DNA from: Calditrichota bacterium
Lineage (GTDB): Bacteria; Zhuqueibacterota; Zhuqueibacteria; Zhuqueibacterales; Geothermadaptataceae
Direction of reading: 5' to 3'
NCBI GenBank assembly: GCA_008501765.1
Contig: QQUE01000002.1
Location: 990,336-1,054,335, forward strand
DNA length: 64,000 nt
Shown: positions 18,124 to 27,881 of the stretch, piece by piece
How the letters are laid out: each line of letters starts with the position of its first letter
How positions within the stretch are numbered: position 1 is the first letter of the stretch
The notes under the pieces: model-generated
What the model was told of the DNA's origin: nothing
The model's input: only the letters and a program-made list of their open reading frames with translations
Database searches by the model: none
Program-made: the position numbers and the translations under genes

Positions 18124-20514
18124 ATGGCACAAAAAGTAAATTTAAATACTCTGTTTTCTGGCTTAACGATAGCATTAATCTTCTCAACGAATCTCTTCTC
18201 GCTGCCTTTTTTTTCCAAAAATGGAGGCAATGCAGCTGCAACAGAGCATCCGAAACTATTTTTCAACGCAGATGAAATTAATAACCTGCGACAGAAAGCT
18301 CAAACGACACATGCCGAAATTTGGGCACCAATAATTGACTACGCGCAATGGCACCTTGATGACGATGCTCCACCCGTCTCGGCACCGGATGAGGGACAAA
18401 CTGCCTACCGCAATTATGCCAATCGGCTCATTCCTTTCGCATTTAGCGCGGTAATCACAGATGCGGACTCAATTAAAAATTTCGTAAAGTCCTATTTATT
18501 GACGCTTGCATCTTGGGATCAATGGGGGAATAAGCACACCCGTGATTTGGCGCTGGCCCACATGATCTTGGCCAATTCCCTGGCCTACGATTGGCTGTAT
18601 TCGGAGTTGACTGAAAATGAACGCCAGATTATTCGCAGCAGCCTTGGCGATTGGGCTGAAAAAATGTACGAGGCGAGCTCTGGCCCCCGGGAAATGGATT
18701 GGGGCAACTGGTGGCGGAAATCGTATATGCAAAATCATCACTGGATAAATAATTCTGCCCTCGGAATTGCCGGCATTTTGCTGCTGGATGAAGATAATCG
18801 TGCTCAAAAATGGCTTGATCAAGCCACCGACCAAATGGAGCGGGTGAAATTTTTATTTGATGGAATTGGTGATGGCAGTTGGCACGAAAGTATGCATTAT
18901 CAAAGTTATGGCTTAACTTTATCGCTGCCGTTTCTCTATAGTTTAAAACAAAATCTACAGATTGATTTGCTGCCACAGAATTATTTAAAGAATTATACAG
19001 ATTGGAAAATATACAACTACCTTCCCGGTTCAAAATGGCCAATTTTCTCTCACGGGGATTTTGAAACTGACTGGGGAATTGCCTATCCACCGCAAAATAT
19101 TTTACGCTTTATTGCAGCAGAATATCAGGATCAGCATGCAGAATGGATGGCACAAAAAATTATCAATACCGATGGTCGATATGCGAATCAATGGCGGGCG
19201 CCGTGGTATGTATTCGAATTTTTATACTACGAACCCGCTGTTCTTGCCCAGGCTCCACAAGATATGGATTTGACAGCTGTTTTTCCAGATTTTACCGGTG
19301 TCATCTGGCGAACAAGCTGGGCTGATGACGCACTTGTTTTTGGTTTCAAAACTGGCGCTTATGGGGGCCTATTCGCCTCAGATACGTTTATAGAAGGCTC
19401 TTATCCGTGGGAGCGACCCTACCCTGAAACCGGATGCCAGTTGAATATCGGGCACAATCACGATGATACCAACAGCTTTTATCTTTATGGGCGCGGGACC
19501 TGGTTGGCCAACGAAAGCGAAGGAAACGGCGATTATGAGTCCAGTCTGCATAATACAATTCTCATCGATGGACAGAGTCAATATCGACCGCCCGCTACCT
19601 GGAAGGATGCGAATGATTTTGAAGAAAGTAGCGGTGCACTGCAAGCCCATTTTAGCAGCGCTAACTACAATTTTATTTCTGCGGATGCGACCAATCGTTA
19701 CAAAAATACGGCCGGGATCACCAAGGTAAGTCGCGACATCCTATTTGTAAAACCTGATTACTTTTTGATTTTTGACCAGATTCAGGCTGAATCACCGCAT
19801 ATTTATGAATGGATTTCTCACTTTGGAACTGAGGTCGGGATTGAGGGAAATTGGATAAAAGGCGAGGGGGAAGGTGAGCACATCCTCGGTGTTGGTATTT
19901 TGTCGCCCACTGATTTCACTGTAACTACTGGAAATGACGGCAAACCATTCGCCCGCATTCGTCCGACAAATCCCGGTAGAGATACGGATTTTATTACAAT
20001 ACTAAATCCAACCACCCGGTCTGATTGGCCGAATCTGCCCGATATCTCACTTGTCACGGAAAATGAAGCAGCGCGGTTGATAAAAGTTGTTAATAAAAGT
20101 GGCGCAGGCTGGTTTGATCATGTGATTTCGGCAAAGAAAATATCTGGAATTTCACCTGTTTCCCAGTATCAAAGCGATGCCCAATATGCAATTATCCGAC
20201 GCGATAATTCGGGTGCCCTTACAAGACTCTTGCTGAACAACGGGACTTACCTGAAGGATGATTCCCGGGAATTGGAACTGGTTGTTGCAGAAGATCACGA
20301 GCTTTTTATCGATATCGATTATGCCCAGGCAACGGTACATTTACTTGGCCATGTAGGTGGTCAAATCCGGTTGTTTGGACCGGCGGTAAATACCGTTATT
20401 TCAAATGGGAATTCCGTACCCTTTGGAAAAACCGGCGATTTTATAATTATTAATGCAGATCAGGTTGCCCCTCTAAAACCAAAAGGAATTCAAATTGAGG
20501 TGAAACAGGATTAG
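18124..20514 (+). CDS. Secreted heparinase II/III-type polysaccharide lyase homologue
   Basis: I place the start at the ATG at 18124, which has TTAGG about 9 bp upstream; ATG 18106 is an alternative. The result is 796 residues with a signal peptide (FSGLTIALIFSTNLFSLPFF). An N-terminal alpha-toroid domain begins HPKLFFNADEINNLRQK. The C-terminal beta-sandwich contains IGHNHDDTNSFYLYGRG and SLHNTILIDGQSQYRP, the Hepar_II_III signature with His residues near the active site. The family cleaves uronic-acid polysaccharides, and several homologues sit in exopolysaccharide loci. It converges with the EPS locus only 13 bp from its last gene. Confidence 0.8.
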   Translation: MAQKVNLNTLFSGLTIALIFSTNLFSLPFFSKNGGNAAATEHPKLFFNADEINNLRQKAQTTHAEIWAPIIDYAQWHLDDDAPPVSAPDEGQTAYRNYANRLIPFAFSAVITDADSIKNFVKSYLLTLASWDQWGNKHTRDLALAHMILANSLAYDWLYSELTENERQIIRSSLGDWAEKMYEASSGPREMDWGNWWRKSYMQNHHWINNSALGIAGILLLDEDNRAQKWLDQATDQMERVKFLFDGIGDGSWHESMHYQSYGLTLSLPFLYSLKQNLQIDLLPQNYLKNYTDWKIYNYLPGSKWPIFSHGDFETDWGIAYPPQNILRFIAAEYQDQHAEWMAQKIINTDGRYANQWRAPWYVFEFLYYEPAVLAQAPQDMDLTAVFPDFTGVIWRTSWADDALVFGFKTGAYGGLFASDTFIEGSYPWERPYPETGCQLNIGHNHDDTNSFYLYGRGTWLANESEGNGDYESSLHNTILIDGQSQYRPPATWKDANDFEESSGALQAHFSSANYNFISADATNRYKNTAGITKVSRDILFVKPDYFLIFDQIQAESPHIYEWISHFGTEVGIEGNWIKGEGEGEHILGVGILSPTDFTVTTGNDGKPFARIRPTNPGRDTDFITILNPTTRSDWPNLPDISLVTENEAARLIKVVNKSGAGWFDHVISAKKISGISPVSQYQSDAQYAIIRRDNSGALTRLLLNNGTYLKDDSRELELVVAEDHELFIDIDYAQATVHLLGHVGGQIRLFGPAVNTVISNGNSVPFGKTGDFIIINADQVAPLKPKGIQIEVKQD

Positions 20515-20527
20515 CTCGATTGAATTT

Positions 20528-21253
20528 TCAACCTCGTTTTTGGGCACAAATTAGAACCCAGGGACTGAGCATATAAAAACTGTTCAGAAAGAGTGCTTTT
20601 TCAAGAAAGGCAGCCGAATTAACCAGGTGACTTTTGCTATGTCTGTTGAAGGGAAGCCAATAATAACCGGTGACAGCCTTGATTGAAAATCCATTTTCAA
20701 CAAGCATATCGAATAATTCCGCCGTAGTAAACCTTTCCTCATTTTCCCAAAGCGGACGATTGAAAACGGTATTTGCCAGTTTCCTGATATGCCTGCGGTA
20801 ATTATTCCTGTTCAATGCCTGTAAAATTAAGATTCCCTCATCGGCGAGGAGTCGTGCACATTCCCGAACAAATCGGTTGGTATCCAAATATTCGAAGCAT
20901 TGAATAGCCAGCAGTCTGTCGAAAGATTGATCAGCGAAGGGGGTTGAATGCGCATCGCTGATAACTGTTTTCGCTTGCGGACAGTGCTGCTTTAATAATC
21001 GCAGAGCCGAGGCATTGGCATCCATACTGACAACATCCATTTTGTTTTTGAGCAATAATTTGGATAACCGACCTGACCCGCAACCGACATCCAATATTCG
21101 AACAGGCAGCTCGTTAATTGGAAGCCATCGATTTATAAATTTCCATTCGTAATTAATCAGATATTTTCCTAACGCCGTACTATTTGAGGTGTCCCAATGA
21201 AATGCAAATTTCTCTTCCGAATCCTGTGTTTTGTTCAATAAATTTTCTGTCAT
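20528..21253 (-). CDS. Class I SAM-dependent methyltransferase
   Basis: The 241-residue protein carries motif I ILDVGCGSGRLSKLL near residue 55 and an acidic motif II (VVSMDANAS). A Methyltransf_11-type core with FDRLLAIQCFEYLD and an acidic post-motif follows. The substrate is not evident. It is the last gene of the minus-strand EPS locus. The upstream FemAB-like gene ends at 21250, so the two overlap by 4 bp and are probably translated together, which hints at a small molecule or polymer modification. Confidence 0.85.
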   Translation of the reverse strand: MTENLLNKTQDSEEKFAFHWDTSNSTALGKYLINYEWKFINRWLPINELPVRILDVGCGSGRLSKLLLKNKMDVVSMDANASALRLLKQHCPQAKTVISDAHSTPFADQSFDRLLAIQCFEYLDTNRFVRECARLLADEGILILQALNRNNYRRHIRKLANTVFNRPLWENEERFTTAELFDMLVENGFSIKAVTGYYWLPFNRHSKSHLVNSAAFLEKALFLNSFYMLSPWVLICAQKRG

Positions 21254-22386
21254 CGAATTCGAATCATATTAAGTATTTTTTTCAGAAATGGCGTATTAAT
21301 TATATGTATGAATATGGAACTGTACAACGCCTGTAAAAATCCATTGGGGAGAAATTCAAAGGGACCGGGATTTGAAACGATATCGCCTCCAAAGCCAATT
21401 TTGAATCGATGAATTGAATTGTTCAGAAAATCTGGCAAAGGTTTACCTTCCAGGGTGAGTTTTGCAGCTGCTGGCGAAATACCTTCAAAATCATAATATC
21501 GAAATCCTGCTGCTTTGGCCCACTGAATAGCATGCCAATGCATTAGTTCGTTGGGTTTCAGATTCTTCTTTTTAGCGAACCAACCCCCTCTTTTATAAAT
21601 AATTGTATCGCCAAAAGTAATTAATAATACGGCAGATAAATCATGGCCGTCGTGGTGCGTTATAAAAAGTTTAATAAATCCATCCGGATGAAACTGCTCC
21701 CATAATCGCAAGAAAAACTCCAGGGATTCTGCTGGAAAATCCTGTCTTTTTGCAGTCGCAGTTAACAAATTATGGAATGCTTTAAGATCATCTATATTTC
21801 CTTCGCGGACGGAGATTCCCTGGCGCTGTGCTTTGCGGATATTGTAGCGGGTTTTTGATTTCATTCGAGCAAGAATATCACCCGGCTCTTGATGCAAGTC
21901 AACCAGCACCGTTGCTACTGGGGCGAATGAAAGCGACGATGATTTAAAGCCGGAATTAATGAGTGCATCGGTGTATTCAACCTGGCAGCGGGGCGGCTGA
22001 ATAATTATATGCCTGATGTGACACAGTTTGAGTTGCTTTTTAAGCTCTTCCATAATGAGCTCAAATTGTTCGATATCGAATTTTTTGAAGACCGGGCCTT
22101 TGGGAACATAGGCAAAAGAGCCGATATATTTTAGCGGTACGGCACGATAAAGCATTTGTGCCCCGGATACAATTTTGCCGAAATCTTTAATTATGATATT
22201 TACAAATTGCCATCCCTGAACTGATTTAACATTGCCCCACCTGCAACTTTGCACATGGTTTGCCCCATCGACGCTGAGCAGAAAATCGTCCCATGCTTCA
22301 TCTCTCTGGTTGCGGGTTATATGAACTGTAAATCGATTAGTTTGTTGTTTTGGGGCTGCCAAAAAAGTTTCTTCTGTTGGATTCAT
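21250..22386 (-). CDS. FemAB/GNAT-type aminoacyl- or acyltransferase
   Basis: The 378-residue protein has the double-GNAT pattern of FemA/FemB/MurM-like transferases: TRYNIRKAQRQGISVREG in the middle and HWHAIQWAKAAGFRYYDFEG near the end. In the classical family these enzymes transfer amino acids from aminoacyl-tRNA to peptidoglycan precursors. Relatives in EPS loci have no proved substrate. There is no signal peptide or membrane helix. It is 4 bp over the methyltransferase start and 118 bp after a second FemAB-like gene. I infer amino-acid or acyl decoration of the polysaccharide. Confidence 0.8.
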   Translation of the reverse strand: MNPTEETFLAAPKQQTNRFTVHITRNQRDEAWDDFLLSVDGANHVQSCRWGNVKSVQGWQFVNIIIKDFGKIVSGAQMLYRAVPLKYIGSFAYVPKGPVFKKFDIEQFELIMEELKKQLKLCHIRHIIIQPPRCQVEYTDALINSGFKSSSLSFAPVATVLVDLHQEPGDILARMKSKTRYNIRKAQRQGISVREGNIDDLKAFHNLLTATAKRQDFPAESLEFFLRLWEQFHPDGFIKLFITHHDGHDLSAVLLITFGDTIIYKRGGWFAKKKNLKPNELMHWHAIQWAKAAGFRYYDFEGISPAAAKLTLEGKPLPDFLNNSIHRFKIGFGGDIVSNPGPFEFLPNGFLQALYSSIFIHIINTPFLKKILNMIRIR

Positions 22387-22504
22387 AGTTGTGGTTCCGG
22401 GTGTTAGTTTGGTGAATTTGAAACAAGAGGCCTTATTTTTTGATTAATTTGAAAGCAAAGAGAAATCAGCAGTGGATTGATTCTAATCGATATTGAATTT
22501 AACT

Positions 22505-23524
22505 TTAAGTAAAAAATTTATATAATAGGTCTCCTGCTTTTTCGGTGATTTCATCTGGCACGGATTCGTCGGTAAATAAATCAGTCAGCTGCGGTAACAA
22601 ACTGCGAATTTGTGCATCCTTTTCACTGACAGATCCTTCCGGGGTGTGCCGTAAAAACGATATAACTTTTTCTTCAGTCGCATATTTTTGTTTGTAGCGG
22701 ATTAGCCCTTCTTGACCCCAATCACTCAATCCGAGATCGAGAAAAGTGGCACTGTTTTTTTTCGCATATTTTATGCCCTCCCACATAAGTAGATCGTTAG
22801 GGCGGATGTTTTGTGCCTCAGGGGCGGAAGCATTAAATTTATAATAAAGATTGTTTTTCCATTTTAAATAGAAGACCCCACCAATTATTTGACCGTCAGA
22901 TTCAGCAAGCATCAATGCGCCTTCGCCTGGTTCAATAAAATTTTTCCAAATATTTTGCAGAAATTTATACGACTGCGCCAACAACCGGTATTTGTCTTTT
23001 CTGATTTTAAGATGTAATTCAAAAAAAGCGCGCAGGTCTGTTTCATGCTCGGCAGTGCGTACCGTAATTCCTGCCTTTTCAGCTTTACGAATAGCCCGCC
23101 TGCTCGATCCATGAATTTTGCTAAAGATTGAATCGAGATCGTCTGTTATATCGCGCCCATGCCAATTCGCACGATTTATTCGCTCAAACCGATCATCCGC
23201 AAGAGGAATAGAATTATGCAAACACCGTACTGTAAGAGGCTGTTTTTCTGATATTAGACTTGTAGTTAATTTTACCCACTGTTCCCTGTTTTGTACTATC
23301 GGATCGCAATAGTCTGAAAATGGCACAGAAACAATTCTGGGTGAGAACATATCATCAATTTTTATAAATGGAATGCCAGCCACAGGTTGATTCTCAGCGT
23401 CGATTAGAATCTTGGCACGCACAGTGAAATCATAAGTTTTTGCCAGTACTTCAAGCCACTTGGGCGAATGAAAAACATCCGATTGGTTTTCTTCGATCAA
23501 TTGCAGCCAATGTTTTGATTGCAA
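22505..23524 (-). CDS. Second FemAB/GNAT-like transferase
   Basis: This 339-residue protein is related in layout to the next gene but divergent in sequence. Landmarks are SSRRAIRKAEKAGITVRTA, LMLAESDGQIIGGVFYLKW (a GNAT beta-bulge region) and DLLMWEGIKYAKKNSATFLDLG, matching the Acetyltransf_6/BioF2-like group. Enzymes of this type are common in exopolysaccharide and exosortase loci. It lies 25 bp downstream of the thymidylate-kinase-like gene, in one transcription unit. The acyl donor is not predictable from sequence. Confidence 0.75.
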   Translation of the reverse strand: MQSKHWLQLIEENQSDVFHSPKWLEVLAKTYDFTVRAKILIDAENQPVAGIPFIKIDDMFSPRIVSVPFSDYCDPIVQNREQWVKLTTSLISEKQPLTVRCLHNSIPLADDRFERINRANWHGRDITDDLDSIFSKIHGSSRRAIRKAEKAGITVRTAEHETDLRAFFELHLKIRKDKYRLLAQSYKFLQNIWKNFIEPGEGALMLAESDGQIIGGVFYLKWKNNLYYKFNASAPEAQNIRPNDLLMWEGIKYAKKNSATFLDLGLSDWGQEGLIRYKQKYATEEKVISFLRHTPEGSVSEKDAQIRSLLPQLTDLFTDESVPDEITEKAGDLLYKFFT

Positions 23525-23549
23525 TGGATTTACTTCTATTAATTCCAGT

Positions 23550-24248
23550 TTATTGGCCCTTCAGGTTTTGTGTTTTATGCATCACTTCTTCATTTATAAA
23601 ACCGATAATATGGTGCTTTACTTCTTTATGAACATTATCAATGTTTTGCGTCACGTCTATTCGAATAAAATGCTTAAAATTACCCCTTTGCCTGAGAATT
23701 GCTTTTCTTCTTCTTTCCAGATACTCCAACGTGCCTTCGTCTTTACGATTTAATAAAACTTCAGGCGGTGCATCGAGAAAGAACACAAGATCAGGTTTGG
23801 GATAGATATGGCGCAATTCCCAATAGTGGATACGATCAGTTGCTCTTTTTGCAACACCGGATGGAGCAAAATCAAAAACTGGGTGCCGGTCATATAAAAT
23901 ATTGTATTTGAAGAGTTGAAATGACCACGAGACAAATTGCTTGTGCCAGTCTTCCGCAATCCTGTTTAACAGTCTTAATGCCGCACCCAATTTACCTCTT
24001 TTGTCAGGCCTGTGTTCCAGATCAAGTTTCGAAGTATTTTCTTGCTGCTGCATATGTTTATACTTTTTTCTCACTAACCTATATTTCAACCAGAAAATGA
24101 ATCGTGACGTCGGCAATGCATATTTGTTCATCCGGACATTCGTCCCCATATATAAATATTTTACCCGAATCGGGAGAGACTTGATTAGCATTTTTGCAAT
24201 CGTCGTTTTACCTGCACCATCGACACCGATGAGCGCAATTGTAAACAT
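23550..24248 (-). CDS. Thymidylate-kinase-like P-loop protein
   Basis: I start at the ATG at 24248, since GGGAGG lies 8 bp upstream and the P-loop follows directly; a longer frame to 24368 adds 40 unlikely residues. The 232-residue protein opens MFTIALIGVDGAGKTTIAKML, a Walker A of the thymidylate kinase type, and has the DRHP motif (YNILYDRHPVFD) where that family has DR(Y/H). A basic lid-like segment, RRKAILRQRG, is present. Housekeeping Tmk is about 205 residues, so a specialised kinase is likely. Embedded in the EPS locus, it may phosphorylate a sugar or nucleotide precursor. Confidence 0.75.
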   Translation of the reverse strand: MFTIALIGVDGAGKTTIAKMLIKSLPIRVKYLYMGTNVRMNKYALPTSRFIFWLKYRLVRKKYKHMQQQENTSKLDLEHRPDKRGKLGAALRLLNRIAEDWHKQFVSWSFQLFKYNILYDRHPVFDFAPSGVAKRATDRIHYWELRHIYPKPDLVFFLDAPPEVLLNRKDEGTLEYLERRRKAILRQRGNFKHFIRIDVTQNIDNVHKEVKHHIIGFINEEVMHKTQNLKGQ

Positions 24249-24276
24249 GGCCAAACCTCCCAATCTTGCGATAGCG

Positions 24277-25404
24277 TTATTTCTGAATTCGTTTAAATTC
24301 GCGCAAACAATACAAATGCATATGTTCATACAATTGATCCAAAGAACAAGGGTATGGGTGTTTAACAATATAACAGGGAAATCCTTTGAGTGCGGCGCTT
24401 AAAAGATCTGTCTGAAGTTCGTCGTATCTTTCAATTAATGGATTGGAAAGATACGGAAATGCAAATTTGAACGCACGATAATATTCGATCAATCCGATCA
24501 ATTCATATCCATTTGCCGCTACCATTTTCTGTACTATATCAGTCGATTTCGTCTCTGTAATCTGGATGTCCTGTTTGTTGTGACTCATCGTGAAAAAAAC
24601 TTTGTCAACTTTGACGATCGGTGAGTTTAACTGTGCTCTAAAAACCTCCTGTGGTTGAATTTTAAATTTTAGCAGTTTTTGAGCTTTTAGATCGATATGA
24701 TTGATTAATTGTACAAAAAGAAATTTGCTTGAATTTACTTTCCGTAGTAGTTTTGCACACCACGTTAGAAAATGTATCGTATCGAAAAGAATTTTTTTTG
24801 ATGTACTAAGGTATCGTTTTAGTTCAGGGACGTATTTTAATTGCCAATCGGAAATCTCAAGCGGATAGGGAATACCGAGCAATTTTTTCCCATCTGCAGA
24901 TAACATCAGCCATTCATCACCAATATAGAACGCACCTGCTTTTAAAAATGCAAGTAAATTACTGGTTTTGCCCCCCTTCGCCCACGCGAGATTCAATATG
25001 TTCTTGCCCTGAAAATTGAAGGCAGATGCGTGCAGGGGGACATATTTACTTTTTAAAAACATCAGTTTGATGATTTCGGTCAGCAAGGGATAACCAGCTC
25101 CACGACGATAAACTATTTCACACGATTCTCCAAGTTGCGCCATCGGAATCCTGGCTATTGGAAAGCCGTTATGTTGGCAGAGCAGATAAAATCCTTCGGC
25201 GTTGAAAGCAACCGAATTTATACCGAGATAATCAAGTTCCTCAGTGGCGAATTCATCGACGAACTGAATCTTCAGCTCAGCAGTCTCGGAAGAGTCTGGA
25301 TCCATTATTGCGCCATACCGATTTATGAATAAATCAATATCAGCCTGTCGGGCATCGAAAAGGCTGATCCGGACAATTTTATGGATGCTTAGATTTGTCG
25401 CCAT
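24277..25404 (-). CDS. HprK-like P-loop protein of EPS locus
   Basis: The 375-residue protein has a mid-region P-loop-like stretch NLAWAKGGKTSNLLAF with an atypical first residue, preceded by YVPLHASAFNFQGK. This arrangement recalls HPr kinase/phosphorylase-like proteins in surface polysaccharide loci, where the His of the HASA segment precedes the P-loop. A following GDEWLML would be a Walker B-like segment. The function of these homologues is unproved. It is 28 bp upstream of the thymidylate-kinase-like gene and 3 bp downstream of the ATP-grasp gene. Confidence 0.6.
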   Translation of the reverse strand: MATNLSIHKIVRISLFDARQADIDLFINRYGAIMDPDSSETAELKIQFVDEFATEELDYLGINSVAFNAEGFYLLCQHNGFPIARIPMAQLGESCEIVYRRGAGYPLLTEIIKLMFLKSKYVPLHASAFNFQGKNILNLAWAKGGKTSNLLAFLKAGAFYIGDEWLMLSADGKKLLGIPYPLEISDWQLKYVPELKRYLSTSKKILFDTIHFLTWCAKLLRKVNSSKFLFVQLINHIDLKAQKLLKFKIQPQEVFRAQLNSPIVKVDKVFFTMSHNKQDIQITETKSTDIVQKMVAANGYELIGLIEYYRAFKFAFPYLSNPLIERYDELQTDLLSAALKGFPCYIVKHPYPCSLDQLYEHMHLYCLREFKRIQK

Positions 25405-25407
25405 AAA

Positions 25408-26664
25408 TCAGGAAGATTTATAATCTTCTCCTCCCTGTTCCTTTTTTGATAGCAATGCCGGTAAAGCGTTTTTAATGGCAGTAAAAAATGGCACCAGATC
25501 TCTAATCGAAAATAAGGCATAAGATTTTCGACCTCGAACCGAAGTAAGCCATTGCCAAATTGATAATTCACCGCGCCGCAAGTGATGAATCGCCGCTTGC
25601 GTGTCGCGCAACTCGTGAATCCATTTTCGTCCTGAAAAATTCTGGGTGCGGTTTTTGGGAAGAGGCATATTTAATGCGTGGCAATACATCGTGTAGAGAA
25701 AATCAACGCCACCTGCTTCCGCCATCGAAGAACGTCCGGTCGGCCGGCCAACATTTGGCTCAATTATCAGATTTTCTCCGGTATTTTCATCACGTTTCAT
25801 TTCCAGGTAGCCCAGCCCCCAAAATTTGAATTGCTTGAAAAGCCGATGTGTTTCTGCGACAACCCGATCATTGCGAAATTCTTCTGCAAGACAAGCCTGG
25901 CCCGTTTTCGGCAGCCATTGACGAAGCTTGCGCGAGGTAAATGTTACCAGTGGTTCCGAGTTTTTGTCAAAATAACAATTACAGGTAAAATGGTTCTCGT
26001 TTGGCCCTTCGATCCAGTTTTGCACGAGTAAAATATCAATCCACTTGTGATAATGATCATAAAGGCTTAAAAATTCTTGTTTGGAATTTGCTTTCAATGC
26101 TTTGACTTTCGTGTGCTTTGTCCAGGATTCAGGGCGCCATGGTGGTTTCAGGAGACAAGGGTAGCTCATTTTTCCTGCCGCATTTTCCGCGTCTTCCCGG
26201 GATTTCAGGATAAAAGTTTTTGGCACAGGCAACCCTTTTTGTTGAGCCAATTCGTAAAACAACACCTTGTCCAGCAGCGATTCAATAATTTCGTGTGCTG
26301 GCATCAAAATATGATACCATTGTTCGAGCCGTTCCCGGTTGCGGGAAATGTTGAGTACATTTTTATCCTGGCAGGGAAAAATGACCGGTTTGCTGTCAAA
26401 CTGCGGCCCGATTTTTTCCAACAAGGTTATCAGTTCTTCTCCTGCGGTATCTGCAAATAAAATTTCCTGGCAACTGTTGGTTTTGCAACAATGATAATCA
26501 GGGTTTTTTGCTATTCCGATGACAGGAATTTTATAACCAGATAATATTCGAGCTGTACTCAGGCCCTGCAGGCAATCCAGTCCGATGACGAGGGCTGGAG
26601 GATTTGCCGAGCTGGTGCGAACATTTTTCGAATTTTTACTATTTGGACTCATAAGGCTCCACAA
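25408..26664 (-). CDS. ATP-grasp carboxylate-amine ligase-like protein
   Basis: The 418-residue protein has an N-terminal pre-ATP-grasp domain (LVIGLDCLQGLSTARIL), a lid segment with LLDKVLFYELAQQKGLPVPKT, and an ATP-grasp core ending in ENLIIEPNVGRPTG, where the metal-binding Glu and Asn lie. The family forms an amide bond between a carboxylate and an amine with ATP. EPS-linked members have not been assigned a substrate. Together with two FemAB-like genes downstream it suggests amino-acid chemistry on a glycan. The C-terminal 90 residues are rich in Lys and Arg. Confidence 0.8.
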   Translation of the reverse strand: MWSLMSPNSKNSKNVRTSSANPPALVIGLDCLQGLSTARILSGYKIPVIGIAKNPDYHCCKTNSCQEILFADTAGEELITLLEKIGPQFDSKPVIFPCQDKNVLNISRNRERLEQWYHILMPAHEIIESLLDKVLFYELAQQKGLPVPKTFILKSREDAENAAGKMSYPCLLKPPWRPESWTKHTKVKALKANSKQEFLSLYDHYHKWIDILLVQNWIEGPNENHFTCNCYFDKNSEPLVTFTSRKLRQWLPKTGQACLAEEFRNDRVVAETHRLFKQFKFWGLGYLEMKRDENTGENLIIEPNVGRPTGRSSMAEAGGVDFLYTMYCHALNMPLPKNRTQNFSGRKWIHELRDTQAAIHHLRRGELSIWQWLTSVRGRKSYALFSIRDLVPFFTAIKNALPALLSKKEQGGEDYKSS

Positions 26665-26687
26665 AGTGCAATCTTCAAGTACGAATT

Positions 26688-27881
26688 TTAGAGAGATTCA
26701 TAGGCCGTGACCAGGTTTGGTTCCTGAAATTGCCAGGCGAGCTCTGTCTCAATTCGTTTTCTGCCAATTTTTCCCATTTTTTGTCGTTGTTCGGGATTGT
26801 CCATCAATTCCGCGATACACCGTGCTAAATCGGCTGGATCATTCGGTTGAGCATAGGACGCAGCTTCCAGGGCCGTAACCGTGTGTTCTTTGAGTCGGAA
26901 AGCAACTATCGGCTTTGCCAGGGCCATGTATTCCATCATTTTAATCATTGTCGAACGATTGGTAAAATCATTCTTTGGGTCCGGATCGACGCAAATATCG
27001 GCGGTTGATAAATAGCGTAACATATCGGCATCGGGAATGAAGCCGGTAAATCGGACATAGGTATCCAGCTTCAGCTTTGTCGTCAGCTTTTTCATATCTT
27101 CCCACGCATCGCCCTCGCCGATGATTACGCAGTAAAAATCGGTTCGCCCAAGCTCAGTGACAAGGCAATGAATCGCCCGGATTAGATTGTCAACACCATC
27201 GTGGTAGCCCATATCGCCAACGAATCCGATAATCGTTTTGCCCATGGCCTGCAATTCCTGATCGGGCTCGGATAAACGCAGCCGCTTTAATTCAGGGCCA
27301 TTTCGCACGATCGAGACTTTTTCCTTGTCGACTTTGCCGCGGGTTACAGCAATTTCTTTGTAAGATTCGTTAGTCGCGATGACGTGATCCGCAAAGCGAA
27401 AAGTCATTTTTTCAATCGCCAGCAAGGCTTTGTAAACAATCTTATTGCCTTCGCCGGAAAAACGTGCATAATACATTTCAGGGGATAAATCATGGTGGTC
27501 GAAGACAAATTGCTTGCCGAAAATTTTGTAAAAAGCAGCAATAAAAACAAAGGTGTCCGGTGGATTGTGTGCATGAATAACATCAAAACCTCTATTAAAA
27601 AAGACGTACAGTGATAAAAAAAAGGATGCCAGCATCGAATAACTGTATTCCCAGATATAACCTAAAAATCCGTCCGCCTGCACCGGTTCCGGATATCGAA
27701 AAGCGTGCACATTATCGATTGTCTCCTTCCACGGCTGGTGTTTTCGCCCAGGGCTTATGATGGAAACGTGATGGCCCGCTGCTATGAGCGTTTTTGCTTC
27801 TCTTCGAACCCGGCCATCGTGGGGATAGGGATTATTCTCCAAAAGCATTAAAATTTTTTTACCGGTAGTATTATTCGCCAA
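26688..27881 (-). CDS. Glycosyltransferase family 4
   Basis: This 397-residue GT-B enzyme begins KKILMLLENNPYPHDGRVRR, an N-terminal pattern typical of GT4 enzymes in polysaccharide loci. The nucleotide-sugar site has KMMEYMALAKPIVAF, with the expected acidic residue of the EX7E motif. It should transfer a sugar from a nucleotide donor to a lipid-linked chain at the inner face of the membrane. The donor and linkage cannot be read from sequence. It lies 23 bp upstream of the ATP-grasp gene. Confidence 0.9.
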   Translation of the reverse strand: MANNTTGKKILMLLENNPYPHDGRVRREAKTLIAAGHHVSIISPGRKHQPWKETIDNVHAFRYPEPVQADGFLGYIWEYSYSMLASFFLSLYVFFNRGFDVIHAHNPPDTFVFIAAFYKIFGKQFVFDHHDLSPEMYYARFSGEGNKIVYKALLAIEKMTFRFADHVIATNESYKEIAVTRGKVDKEKVSIVRNGPELKRLRLSEPDQELQAMGKTIIGFVGDMGYHDGVDNLIRAIHCLVTELGRTDFYCVIIGEGDAWEDMKKLTTKLKLDTYVRFTGFIPDADMLRYLSTADICVDPDPKNDFTNRSTMIKMMEYMALAKPIVAFRLKEHTVTALEAASYAQPNDPADLARCIAELMDNPEQRQKMGKIGRKRIETELAWQFQEPNLVTAYESL

